Positions 27,716 through 35,618 of a stretch of DNA of 64,000 nucleotides are shown here, in pieces. This stretch comes from Clostridiales bacterium (lineage in GTDB: Bacteria; Bacillota; Clostridia; Christensenellales; Pumilibacteraceae). Within the stretch, counting starts at the first letter, position 1; the number at the start of each line of letters is the position of its first letter. The position numbers and the translations under genes were made by a program. The notes beneath the pieces are model-generated. The model saw nothing but the letters and a program-made list of their open reading frames with translations, did no database searches and was not told the DNA's origin. Where the stretch lies: contig SVHU01000004.1 in the NCBI GenBank assembly GCA_015055625.1, forward strand, positions 1-64,000, given 5' to 3'.

Positions 27716-28456
27716 TTATTTATCGCAAAGCAAATCTTTCATTGAATAAAGACCGTTTGCTTTTCCAACAAGATAATTAGCTGCTTTAACTGCGCCTTGA
27801 GCAAACATTGCTCTATCATAAGCTTCATGCTTTAGTGTTATTTGTTCGAAATCAGTACCAATAATCACTTCGTGAATTCCTACAATATTACCCATTCTAA
27901 CAGCATTCACGCCTACTTCGTTTTTAGTACGCTTGCATATTCCGCTTCTTCCATCCACCTCAACAGCATCGGGACGAACTTCTTTTACAGCTTCAAACAA
28001 CATCTTTGCAGTACCGCTAGGAGCATCTGCCTTGCGGTTATGGTGCGTTTCAACTATTTCAACATCAGCATCGGGAAATGCTGCAACAACCCTTTTAACG
28101 GCGTCACAAAGCATTGTTATACCTAAAGAATAATTGCCAGAATAAAATACAGGCGCTTTATTTGCAAGGTCATAAATCATCTGCTTTTCTTCTGCAGTAT
28201 GTCCTGTTGTTGCAATGACCGTTGCAATACCGGTTTTTGAAACGAACTCGCAAATTTCTTTGATTAGAAGGTGAAAAGAAAAGTCTATAAGAACGTCTGC
28301 TTTTACGTCTACTTCGGCTAAACTCTTATATTGATTGCCCTTAGTTTCCTCATAAAAACCGTCAACTTTAGCTACACACTCCACGCCCGCATTTTCTAAA
28401 GCAGTAAGAACGTGCGCGCCCATTCTTCCTTTTGCACCCACAACTATTGCTTTCAT
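27716..28456 (-). CDS. dapB: 4-hydroxy-tetrahydrodipicolinate reductase
   Basis: The 246-residue NAD(P)H enzyme is the second step of the DAP branch. The Rossmann start is IVVGAKGRMGAHVLTAL; ATTGHTAEE, YSGNYSLGITM, ETHHNRKADAPSGTA (catalytic His and Lys) and HEAYDRAMFAQGAV are DapB hallmarks. It lies 3 bp after dapA and 19 bp before lysA, so the three form one transcript under the lysine riboswitch. Confidence 0.95.
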   Translation of the reverse strand: MKAIVVGAKGRMGAHVLTALENAGVECVAKVDGFYEETKGNQYKSLAEVDVKADVLIDFSFHLLIKEICEFVSKTGIATVIATTGHTAEEKQMIYDLANKAPVFYSGNYSLGITMLCDAVKRVVAAFPDADVEIVETHHNRKADAPSGTAKMLFEAVKEVRPDAVEVDGRSGICKRTKNEVGVNAVRMGNIVGIHEVIIGTDFEQITLKHEAYDRAMFAQGAVKAANYLVGKANGLYSMKDLLCDK

Positions 28457-28459
28457 TTT

Positions 28460-29356
28460 TTACTCCTCAATTTTAATTCCAAGGTCTTTCATGCATTTAA
28501 CAAGCTTTTCTTCATTTTTTGCTTCCATTTCACAAAGAGGCGAACGAAGAACGTTTGCTGTATATCCCATTTTTGCCATTGCACACTTAACGGGAATAGG
28601 ATTAACTTCGCAGAACAACGCCTTAATAAGAGGCATAAGTTCAAGCTGAAGCTTACGGCTACCCTCAATATCCCCAGCAAAGAACTTATCACAAATTGCA
28701 ACAGTTTCTGCTGGCATAACATTGGACAGAACAGAAATAACGCCTTTTCCACCAAGCGACATGATAGGAACGATTTGGTCATCGTTTCCACTATACATAT
28801 CAAGTTTATCACCCACAAGCGCCTGTGTTTCAGCAATTTTACTAATATTTCCATTAGCTTCTTTTATAGCGTAAATATTGGGATGGTCAGCAAGAGCAAG
28901 ATAGGTTTCAGGCTCGATACTTACACCCGTACGAGAAGGAACGTTATATAAAATAATGGGAACGGAACAATTATCAGCAATCTCGGTATACATTTTAATA
29001 AGTCCCTTTTGAGTTGCTTTATTATAATAAGGCGTTACCAAAAGAACAGCATCTGCACCCACTTCGCAAGCATGCTTTGTAAGCCAAATAGCATACGCGG
29101 TATCATTACTTCCTGTTCCTGCAATAACGGGAACTCTTCCTGCAGTTTGTTTTACTACAAATGAAATAGCATCCTTATGCTCGTCATCAGTAAGAGTAGA
29201 GGCTTCACCAGTTGTTCCGCACACAACCAACGCATTTATTCCACTTGAAATCTGGAATTCAACAAGATCTGCAAATTTCTTGTAATCAATCTTACCATTT
29301 TCGTCAAACGGGGTAATAAGTGCTGTTGCTACACCTGTAAAAATAGGTTTTTTCAT
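28460..29356 (-). CDS. dapA: 4-hydroxy-tetrahydrodipicolinate synthase
   Basis: The 298-residue TIM-barrel aldolase condenses pyruvate with aspartate semialdehyde. GVATALITPFDENGKIDY, VVCGTTGEASTLTDDEH, YYNKATQKGL, PIILYNVPSRTG (catalytic Tyr) and IYAIKEANGN (Schiff-base Lys) are all present. The ATG at 29356 has AGGAG eight bases upstream; an upstream in-frame start would run into the riboswitch terminator region. It is the first gene of the lysine operon and directly follows the riboswitch. Confidence 0.95.
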   Translation of the reverse strand: MKKPIFTGVATALITPFDENGKIDYKKFADLVEFQISSGINALVVCGTTGEASTLTDDEHKDAISFVVKQTAGRVPVIAGTGSNDTAYAIWLTKHACEVGADAVLLVTPYYNKATQKGLIKMYTEIADNCSVPIILYNVPSRTGVSIEPETYLALADHPNIYAIKEANGNISKIAETQALVGDKLDMYSGNDDQIVPIMSLGGKGVISVLSNVMPAETVAICDKFFAGDIEGSRKLQLELMPLIKALFCEVNPIPVKCAMAKMGYTANVLRSPLCEMEAKNEEKLVKCMKDLGIKIEE

Positions 29357-29397
29357 AATTTTTTCTCCTTTTGAGATATTGTAATAATTCGACATAA

Positions 29398-29424
29398 ATA
29401 AAACGCTCGAATGTTCGAGCGCTG
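29398..29424 (-). terminator. Riboswitch expression-platform terminator
   Basis: On the minus strand GCGCTCGAA pairs with TTCGAGCGT and is followed by TTTATTTATG. It lies between the lysine aptamer and dapA and is the expected lysine-dependent terminator. Confidence 0.8.
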
Positions 29425-29468
29425 TAATGCAAAATACAAACTACACAATATGAGCATTTGTAATAATA

Positions 29469-29632
29469 CATATAGCACTCCGCATAAAGCGACAGTTCAG
29501 CAAATCTTATTTGAAGAACCAAGGTAAAGACGGCAAATCTTCCCTTTCGGCATCCGAACCTTTCTCCGCGTGTATGCTTTTGCCAAAAGTTATCACACAT
29601 CGAATACTATTTTCAAAATGCGCCTCTATAAT
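29469..29632 (-). promoter_or_regulatory. Lysine riboswitch (L-box)
   Basis: On the minus strand the leader holds the L-box landmarks in order: TATAGAGGCGCA at the 5' side of P1 with TAGTA following, then GGAGAAAGG, GCCGAAAGGGAAG, TTTGCCG, and finally TTTGCTGAACTGTC and GAGTGCTATA closing P1. It is followed by a terminator and dapA. In this family lysine binding favours the terminator and switches the operon off. The aptamer is complete by eye; exact helix limits need a covariance search. Confidence 0.9.
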
Positions 29633-29643
29633 GTCTTTTACAT

Positions 29644-29671
29644 ATTATCATACTATTAAGTTTTTTGTCAA
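29644..29671 (-). promoter_or_regulatory. Promoter of the lysine operon
   Basis: TTGACA (29666-29671) and GATAAT (29644-29649) have a 16-bp spacer and lie just before the aptamer. Confidence 0.8.
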
Positions 29672-29733
29672 GCAAAATTTGCATATATACCACATATTGA
29701 ATATATATTATTTTTATTAGACTAAAGTGCCTA

Positions 29734-30246
29734 TTATTTTATTGCTCCTACTCGTTTTAAGGCTATAATACACTGCTCAATTCCAGCCGATGGAGGAATA
29801 TTACTCATATCAACAGCAACGTCCGCATACCTTTCACACAATGCACAACGCTCGTCATACAAATCTTTCAAAGTTTGTCCCTCTCGTATAACAACCCCTC
29901 TTGATTGCATGCGTTTTAATCTCTTACAGATTTCTTCAAAATTTATTTTTAAATACAATACTGTTCCCGACGCTTTCAAGTGTCGCATTGCATTTTCGCC
30001 ATAAACAGCAGATCCACCAGTTGAAATTATAGTTTTTGATGTCTCAATCTGAGAAAGAATTCTATCTTCTATAATCATAAACTTTTCCATACCGTGCTTT
30101 TCAATTATTTCCGGCAAGGTTAACATACAACTCTGTCGTATTACGTCATCAGTATCAATATATTTCATACCTGTTTTTCTAGCAATAGCAGAGCCAATTG
30201 TGCTTTTGCCAACCGCAGGCATACCAATAAGTATTATATTCTTCAT
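29734..30246 (-). CDS. Divergent shikimate kinase-like P-loop kinase
   Basis: The 170-residue P-loop kinase has Walker A GMPAVGKST, the DTDD motif, a lid RGVVIREGQTL and a final ERYAD segment, like AroK. Two residues differ from true shikimate kinases: the FRxxE motif reads FMIIE, so the shikimate-binding Arg is a Met, and GGG reads GGS. A second kinase domain with all these residues is fused to AroE at 49910, in the aromatic operon. This copy follows the SPFH/zinc-ribbon genes, so it may phosphorylate something else. The common label would be shikimate kinase; I leave function open. Confidence 0.7.
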   Translation of the reverse strand: MKNIILIGMPAVGKSTIGSAIARKTGMKYIDTDDVIRQSCMLTLPEIIEKHGMEKFMIIEDRILSQIETSKTIISTGGSAVYGENAMRHLKASGTVLYLKINFEEICKRLKRMQSRGVVIREGQTLKDLYDERCALCERYADVAVDMSNIPPSAGIEQCIIALKRVGAIK

Positions 30247-30305
30247 AAGTTTGCTCCGTAAAAACTATATTAGCACAACACAAACTGCAAACTTTATGTA
30301 AACAA

Positions 30306-30764
30306 TTATTCGTTTGCAGATTTTTCTTCGGCTTTCTTTTGTTCTTCTTCCGCCTTACGCTCGTAATAGTTTTTATAACCTTCTTTCTCATTATCGGCAA
30401 GATCCCATTTTTTTCCACCAGAAATAAATAATCCTGCAAAAAGAGCAAGAGCAACTATAAGACAAATAAGTGGCAAAACGATATTACCAGGCAAATTAAT
30501 AGCCCATATCAAAGAGCTAGCCGACACAACAAGAAACACTCCTCCTATTATCAAACGAGCTCTTTTTACTACTACTTTTTCCTTAAGTATTGCACCTTGA
30601 ATAATTGAAGATATGCCCCAAAGTCCACAAATAAGAACTACTGCAAACGCAAAATTAAACCACCCAAAAGCATTTTTTACAATTTCGGACAATAGCCAAA
30701 ATAGACAACCTAGCACTAACACAAATATGTCGAACACTTTGAAAATAAACTTAGCAGTATTCAT
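30306..30764 (-). CDS. Small integral membrane protein of unknown function
   Basis: The 152-residue protein has about four hydrophobic segments (residues 7-28, 36-58, 70-90, 95-112) and a charged C-terminal tail rich in Glu and Lys (YYERKAEEEQKKAEEKSANE) likely to be cytoplasmic. I do not recognise a family. It lies 12 bp after the zinc-ribbon gene in a unit with an SPFH-domain protein, so it may belong to a membrane-associated complex with them. Confidence 0.7.
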   Translation of the reverse strand: MNTAKFIFKVFDIFVLVLGCLFWLLSEIVKNAFGWFNFAFAVVLICGLWGISSIIQGAILKEKVVVKRARLIIGGVFLVVSASSLIWAINLPGNIVLPLICLIVALALFAGLFISGGKKWDLADNEKEGYKNYYERKAEEEQKKAEEKSANE

Positions 30765-30776
30765 AATTACCCTCCT

Positions 30777-31877
30777 TTATTGAGAAAAATATATAAGTAA
30801 GAACGCTCCTACCACAACCGCCAACCCTAGCATTATCGCAATACCAATTTTTAGCGGAGATAATGGGGTTTTTCCTGAAACTTTTCCGTTTTTACCATTC
30901 ACAAAGAAATTGTATAACTTTTTCTTCCAATTACAATGACCAACGTAAATCGGTAGTAATATATATTTGTACGTTACGTCCATAAATGCTGTATTTACTT
31001 CAAAAAACACAACGATATCATATCTATATCTACTAAGTATTCTGCGACGAATTTCCGACCTTGCTACGATTTGAGCTTCATTCCAACATTCTTGCCCAGT
31101 TTTAGTACTACTTTGAGCTACGTATCCATGAAGAAAATCCGTGGAATACTCGTTGCTGTTATTAGTATCAAACGGACGCATGTTATTCAAATCACTTTGA
31201 GCTATTTTATCGGATGCCTGAATAAGAATATCGTCGAACTGCATATCATAGTTGCCTGCAACGTTAAAATACCTAATTTCACGAACTGTCTGTCGCTTTC
31301 CGTTTCTCGTAACCGTTCGATAATAGTATTTCCCTAGTCTTCCATAGTACGAAGATCTAGATTTTGTATCAAAAGTAAAAGCAGGCGAATACGTTCCCTT
31401 AATCTTTTCGGGCTTTGCACTCTTCTTAAAAGCAGATGGCGCGAAAAATTTCTTTCTTGCCCAACTAGTAACAGCGTTTGTTGCCTTTTCTTTTGATATT
31501 GAAAACGGAATCACTCCGTTAGGTTTTAACCCGGAAAGCTCTTGAACTGCAACTATATTTGTGGTTCCGCAAAATGAACATTCTTTTGCAATTTCATTCT
31601 TGGATAAAACTTCTGTTGAACCACAGTTATTACATCTAAAAACATGCGTTTCGTTTCCCCAATCATTTTGAGGATTGGATAACAACTCGTTAAAATTTAT
31701 CTCGTGGCTCAATTTAGACAAGTCAATATCAGACATATTACCACAATACGGACAAGACAATTTTTGATTATCGGGATCAAAAACCATTTTTGCGCCACAA
31801 GCCAAACATTGAGCCGTTTCCGTTGTATTTTCAGTTGCAGTTCCATTATTAATTTGATCTATTACGTTTTCATCCAT
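30777..31877 (-). CDS. Zinc-ribbon protein with C-terminal membrane helix (TFIIB-type)
   Basis: The 366-residue protein starts with two zinc ribbons (CLACGAKM...CPYCG, about residues 24-45, and CNNCGSTE...CSFCG, about 80-102). A central region follows with YYRTVTRNGKRQTVREIRYF, DILIQASDKI and an ILPIYVGHCNWKKKLYNFFVNG block, then a single C-terminal helix (residues 344-364). Members of this family often sit beside SPFH-domain genes, as here, with a 6-bp gap. The function is unknown; database labels such as helicase rest on the zinc fingers only. Confidence 0.75.
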   Translation of the reverse strand: MDENVIDQINNGTATENTTETAQCLACGAKMVFDPDNQKLSCPYCGNMSDIDLSKLSHEINFNELLSNPQNDWGNETHVFRCNNCGSTEVLSKNEIAKECSFCGTTNIVAVQELSGLKPNGVIPFSISKEKATNAVTSWARKKFFAPSAFKKSAKPEKIKGTYSPAFTFDTKSRSSYYGRLGKYYYRTVTRNGKRQTVREIRYFNVAGNYDMQFDDILIQASDKIAQSDLNNMRPFDTNNSNEYSTDFLHGYVAQSSTKTGQECWNEAQIVARSEIRRRILSRYRYDIVVFFEVNTAFMDVTYKYILLPIYVGHCNWKKKLYNFFVNGKNGKVSGKTPLSPLKIGIAIMLGLAVVVGAFLLIYFSQ

Positions 31878-31883
31878 ATTCTA

Positions 31884-32975
31884 CTAAACCCTCTCTCCGC
31901 ACTCTGGACAAAATTTTGCATTATCACTCAATTTCGATCCGCATTTTACGCATTTTTTTACAAGAGGTTTTCCACACTCTGGACAAAATTTTGCACCTTT
32001 TGATACAGGCTTTCCGCACTCAGGACAGAAATTACCGGTCGGAGCTCCACATTCCGGACAGAATTTAGCGCCTTTTTTTATTCTTGCATTACATTTCCCA
32101 CAAGTTTCAGTTTCCTCTTTAGGAGTCGTGGCTTGGTTCATTTGGTTACCAAAAGCTCTGCCCATATTAGAACCCATTCCCCATCCTATTCCTGCGCCCA
32201 TCATTCCTCCTGCCATTCCAGGATTTTTAGCAGCTTCTTTTAGAGCGTCAGCTTGAGCCATTTGAGTGTAAACGTCCATATTTTGACGCATCATTCCAAG
32301 CTCGGTTTGCTTATCAAGCGCTTTTTCCAAATTTTCTGGCAATGAGAAATTCTCAAAATTAAACTGGGTTATCTTAATACCAATATTGGCAAGCTTTTCG
32401 GTTAAGCTGTTTCTTACAACGTCGCCAAGCTCAATTAAATTTGCTGCCATATCTAAAACGGGAATCCTGCTTTCCGCAACTGCGTCAGATATACCCATTA
32501 CCACCATAGAACGTAAATACTCGGTAATATCATTGGTTTCATAACTCTTACCGCTACCTGAAAGCTCTTTCATGAATATGTAAGCATCATCAACCTTAAA
32601 AGCATACGTTCCATACCCACGCACTCTAACAGGTCCAAAATCTGCATCTCTAATAATGATAGGATTTATTGTACCCCATCTAAAGCCAGTAAACTGTTTT
32701 GTATTAACAAAAAACACGTCAGACTTAAATGGACTTTCAAATCCGTATTTCCAAGACATTAATTTTGTAAGCAAAGGAATATTATCTATATCAAGATTAT
32801 ACGTGCCAGGCAAGAACACGTCCGCCATTCTACCTTTGTCCGAAAATATTGCAACCTGACTTTCGCGAACAATAAGTTTAGATCCTTTAGTTATATAGTC
32901 CTTTCGCATATCAACTTTATATACAATAGTATTAGAAGAGTTATCTTCCCATTCTATGATCTTTAACATTCCCAT
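31884..32975 (-). CDS. SPFH-domain protein with C-terminal zinc ribbons (YdjL-like)
   Basis: Residues 1 to about 220 of this 363-residue protein form an SPFH/band-7-like domain (KLIVRESQVAIFSDKGRM, FLPGTYNL, RVRGYGTYAFKVDDA, GIKITQFNFENFSLPE). A Gly/Met-rich linker (NPGMAGGMMGAGIGWGMGS) follows, then four CxxC zinc-ribbon half motifs such as GAKFCPECG repeated in tandem. There is no membrane helix. AAGGAG precedes the ATG. It is the first gene of a four-gene unit. Such proteins probably oligomerise at the membrane; the binding partner is unknown. Confidence 0.8.
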   Translation of the reverse strand: MGMLKIIEWEDNSSNTIVYKVDMRKDYITKGSKLIVRESQVAIFSDKGRMADVFLPGTYNLDIDNIPLLTKLMSWKYGFESPFKSDVFFVNTKQFTGFRWGTINPIIIRDADFGPVRVRGYGTYAFKVDDAYIFMKELSGSGKSYETNDITEYLRSMVVMGISDAVAESRIPVLDMAANLIELGDVVRNSLTEKLANIGIKITQFNFENFSLPENLEKALDKQTELGMMRQNMDVYTQMAQADALKEAAKNPGMAGGMMGAGIGWGMGSNMGRAFGNQMNQATTPKEETETCGKCNARIKKGAKFCPECGAPTGNFCPECGKPVSKGAKFCPECGKPLVKKCVKCGSKLSDNAKFCPECGERV

Positions 32976-33009
32976 GATTGAAATCTCCTTTATATTGTTT
33001 TACTATTAA

Positions 33010-33038
33010 AGTATAATATATTTTGACCAATGTGTCAA
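33010..33038 (-). promoter_or_regulatory. Promoter of the SPFH operon
   Basis: TTGACA (33033-33038) and TATACT (33010-33015) have a 17-bp spacer. The -35 box is half of a perfect dyad, TTGAC-CAATGT-GTCAA (33023-33038), a possible operator. Confidence 0.75.
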
Positions 33039-33046
33039 TAGCAATT

Positions 33047-33128
33047 TAAAAAATCGATTCAAAAAACTTTAGATTGATGCAAAATGTATCAAACGTACAT
33101 CAATTTCTTGTCTTTTGAACCGATTTAA
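33047..33128 (-). terminator. Long hairpin terminator after metA
   Basis: AAATCG.TTCAAAA pairs with TTTTGAA.CGATTT, with a second internal stem TTGATG/CATCAA. On the minus strand it is followed by six T. It lies directly past the metA stop. Confidence 0.65.
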
Positions 33129-33129
33129 A

Positions 33130-34059
33130 TTAATGATTTATTTTATTAATAGACGTTATATCATACGGCGTTGCTTGGTATACGTAATAATTAAGCCAAT
33201 TAGCAAACATCAAAGCCGCAGACGATCTCCAGGTTACGACAGGATCCTTCGTGTCGTCGTTATCAGGGAAATAATTTTCGGGAACATCAATAGGTTTTCC
33301 TAAGTTCTTATCTCTAAAATACTCCTTTTTGAGAGTATCTCTATCATATTCGGAATGTCCAGTTATAAAAATCTGTCTACCATGTCGTGTAGAAACAGCA
33401 TAAATTCCAGCTTTTGAGGAAGACGCCAAAATCTTAAGTTCAGGCACCTTTTCCACATCCTCTCTACGTACTTCAGAATGTCTAGAATGAGGAACATAGA
33501 ACACATCGTCAAAGCCCCTAAATAGAGTAGATTGTTTATAATCTGCAACGTGAGGAAAAACTCCAAACATTTTTTTACCTAAAGCAACCTTAGGTATACC
33601 AAAATGATAATAAAGTCCAGCTTGAGCGCCCCAACAAATATGGAAAGTACTATGAACGTTACTCTTACTCCACTCCATTATATCGCAGAGCTCTTGCCAA
33701 TACTCTACATCCTCGAACTCCAAATGCTCAACGGGCGCACCTGTAATAATCATACCGTCAAATTTCATAGTTTTTACGTCGTCAAAATATTTGTAAAATG
33801 CAAACAAGTGATCCTTTGAAGTATTTTTAGACTGATGAGTTTTTGTCATTATAAGAGTTAGCTCAACTTGCAACGCTGAGTTTGACAAAAGTCGGGAAAT
33901 TTGAGTTTCCGTATCAATTTTCGTAGGCATTAAATTTAAAAGCAAAATCTTAAGAGGACGAATATCCTGCGTCATTGCTCTAGTTTCAGTCATAACGAAA
34001 ATATTTTCTTCCGTCAACACTTTAGTTGCTGGTAAATCATTAGGAATTTTAATTGGCAT
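33130..34059 (-). CDS. metA: Homoserine O-acetyltransferase (MetA family)
   Basis: The 309-residue enzyme activates homoserine for methionine synthesis. It has the MetA fold with Cys142 in HICWGAQAG, His in the TGHSEYD block and DVEYW. The acyl-specificity position 111 is Glu (GAPVE), the residue found in acetyl-CoA-using members, whereas E. coli's succinyltransferase has Gly. This agrees with the O-acetylhomoserine sulfhydrylase encoded 28 bp upstream in the same operon. It lies downstream of the Met-rich leader attenuator, so it should respond to methionine supply. Confidence 0.92.
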   Translation of the reverse strand: MPIKIPNDLPATKVLTEENIFVMTETRAMTQDIRPLKILLLNLMPTKIDTETQISRLLSNSALQVELTLIMTKTHQSKNTSKDHLFAFYKYFDDVKTMKFDGMIITGAPVEHLEFEDVEYWQELCDIMEWSKSNVHSTFHICWGAQAGLYYHFGIPKVALGKKMFGVFPHVADYKQSTLFRGFDDVFYVPHSRHSEVRREDVEKVPELKILASSSKAGIYAVSTRHGRQIFITGHSEYDRDTLKKEYFRDKNLGKPIDVPENYFPDNDDTKDPVVTWRSSAALMFANWLNYYVYQATPYDITSINKINH

Positions 34060-34087
34060 AATTTTACCGCCTTATATATTTTTAATT

Positions 34088-35374
34088 TTAACCGATTACC
34101 TTATCAAGAGCCTGCTTAATATCGTCGATAAGGTCTTGAGCATTTTCTATTCCGCAAGAAAGTCTTACAAGATCCCCAGGAACTCCTGCATTTATAAGCT
34201 CTTGCTCGGAAAGCTGACGATGAGTACTACTTGCAGGATGCAAACAGCAAGAACGAGCATCTGCAACGTGTGTTTCGATTGCAATAAGTCTAAGTTCTTT
34301 CATAAACGCTTCAGCAACAGATTTTCCACCATTGACACCAAAGCTTACTACACCACAAGATCCATTAGGCAAATACTTACAAGCGCGATCATAATACTTA
34401 TCACCCTTAAGCGAAGGATAATTTACCCAACCGATTCTACTATCAGATGCAAGATATTCTGCTACTGCAAGCGCATTTTCACAATGACGCTTCATTCTTA
34501 CGTGCAAAGATTCAAGTCCAAGGTTGAGTAAATACGCGCTTTGTGGAGATTGAGTGCAACCAAAATCTCTCATAAGCTGAGCAGTCGCCTTGTAAATATA
34601 CGCCCCCTCTTTACCAAACTTTTCCGCATACGTAATTCCGTGATAACTATCGTCAGGAGTGCAAAGTCCAGGATACTTTTCCTTATGTGCCATCCAATCG
34701 AAATTACCAGAATCTACAATACATCCGCCAACCGCGCTTCCGTGTCCGTCCATATACTTAGTGGTAGAATGGGTAACAATATCTGCACCAAACTCAAAAG
34801 GTCTACAATTTATGGGAGTTGGGAATGTGTTGTCAATAATAAGAGGAACTCCGTTCTTGTGTGCTACACGAGCAAACTTCTCAATATCAAGCACGGTAAG
34901 AGCAGGATTTGCAATCGTTTCGCCAAATACAGCCTTAGTGTTGGGCTTAAAGGCTTTTTGGATATCCTCTTCCGTACTATCAGGCGAAATAAAGGTAAAA
35001 TCAATACCCATTTTCTTCATAGTAACCGAGAAAAGGTTAAAGGTTCCGCCATAAATTGAAGAAGAAGAAATTATATGATCTCCTGCATTTGCAATGTTAA
35101 ATACGGCAAAAAAGTTTGCAGCCTGGCCGGACGAGGTGAGCATTGCTGCACTACCGCCTTCGAGCTGACAAATCTTAGCTGCAACCATATCGCAAGTAGG
35201 ATTTTGAAGACGCGAATAAAAATATCCGCTAGCTTCCAAGTCAAAAAGTTTTCCCATATCTTCACTTGTATCGTACTTAAATGTAGTACTTTGATAAATT
35301 GGGATTTGTCTGGGCTCTCCGTTTTTTGGAGTATAACCGCCTTGTACGCATTTTGTTTCAATTCTTTTTTCCAT
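34088..35374 (-). CDS. metY: O-acetylhomoserine sulfhydrylase (MetY)
   Basis: The 428-residue PLP enzyme of the Cys/Met-metabolism class makes homocysteine from O-acetylhomoserine and sulfide. Blocks: ETKCVQGGYTPKNGEPRQIPIYQSTTF, YSRLQNPT, TSSGQAANFFAVFN, DNTFPTP, the PLP lysine in THSTTKYMDGHG, and SVGGVVDSG-like GGCIVDSG. The length of about 430 is typical of MetY and longer than MetB/MetC. It is the first gene after the Met-rich leader, with AAAGGAGG five bases before the ATG. Confidence 0.93.
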   Translation of the reverse strand: MEKRIETKCVQGGYTPKNGEPRQIPIYQSTTFKYDTSEDMGKLFDLEASGYFYSRLQNPTCDMVAAKICQLEGGSAAMLTSSGQAANFFAVFNIANAGDHIISSSSIYGGTFNLFSVTMKKMGIDFTFISPDSTEEDIQKAFKPNTKAVFGETIANPALTVLDIEKFARVAHKNGVPLIIDNTFPTPINCRPFEFGADIVTHSTTKYMDGHGSAVGGCIVDSGNFDWMAHKEKYPGLCTPDDSYHGITYAEKFGKEGAYIYKATAQLMRDFGCTQSPQSAYLLNLGLESLHVRMKRHCENALAVAEYLASDSRIGWVNYPSLKGDKYYDRACKYLPNGSCGVVSFGVNGGKSVAEAFMKELRLIAIETHVADARSCCLHPASSTHRQLSEQELINAGVPGDLVRLSCGIENAQDLIDDIKQALDKVIG

Positions 35375-35390
35375 AATATCCTCCTTTTAA

Positions 35391-35437
35391 GGAAAAAAGA
35401 GCAAAGTGGTTTTAATTCCTAACCTCTCTGCTCTTAT
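35391..35437 (-). terminator. Attenuator terminator of the met leader
   Basis: On the minus strand AAGAGCA pairs with TGCTCTT, extended by GAGAGGTT against AACCACTT with one mismatch, followed by six T. The loop contains AGGAATTA (35413-35420), which is the exact complement of TAATTCCT at the leader peptide stop codon (35462-35469). Pairing of those two would compete with the terminator. Confidence 0.85.
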
Positions 35438-35466
35438 AACATTTTAATGTAAAGATGTGCAAGGAA

Positions 35467-35541
35467 TTATCGCAAAGATAAAATTACGACGGGCATTGCC
35501 ATACGCATAATCTGCATATTCGTCATAATTTTGTTTATCAT
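35467..35541 (-). CDS. Methionine-rich leader peptide of the metY-metA operon
   Basis: This 24-codon ORF starts with ATG nine bases after a strong AAAGGAG. The first 16 residues read MINKIMTNMQIMRMAM, with six Met codons. The stop codon is the first part of the segment TAATTCCT that can pair with the terminator loop 42 nt further on. The ORF lies between a sigma-A promoter and a terminator before metY. By analogy with his, thr and phe leaders, stalling at Met codons when charged Met-tRNA is scarce would leave TAATTCCT free to form the antiterminator. Another reading frame is also open here, but the ribosome site fits this one. Function is inferred from architecture. Confidence 0.78.
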   Translation of the reverse strand: MINKIMTNMQIMRMAMPVVILSLR

Positions 35542-35569
35542 ACGCGTTTTCTCCTTTACGTTTAACATT

Positions 35570-35599
35570 ATTATATACGAACTGTTGATGTTTTGTCAA
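35570..35599 (-). promoter_or_regulatory. Promoter of the metY-metA operon
   Basis: TTGACA (35594-35599) and TATAAT (35570-35575), both perfect, have an 18-bp spacer. The expected start is near 35563, about 20 nt before the leader peptide ATG. Confidence 0.85.
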
Positions 35600-35618
35600 T
35601 ACCTTTTTTAGATATTTT

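Noticed and set aside
29304..29600. A 98-codon minus-strand frame upstream of dapA
   Set aside because: It runs through the lysine aptamer and its terminator, whose conserved RNA landmarks explain the sequence.
35391..35563. SAM riboswitch or T-box in front of metY
   Set aside because: No S-box core and no T-box AGGGTGGNACCGCG-type motif is visible; the leader is too short for either beyond the terminator and the small ORF.
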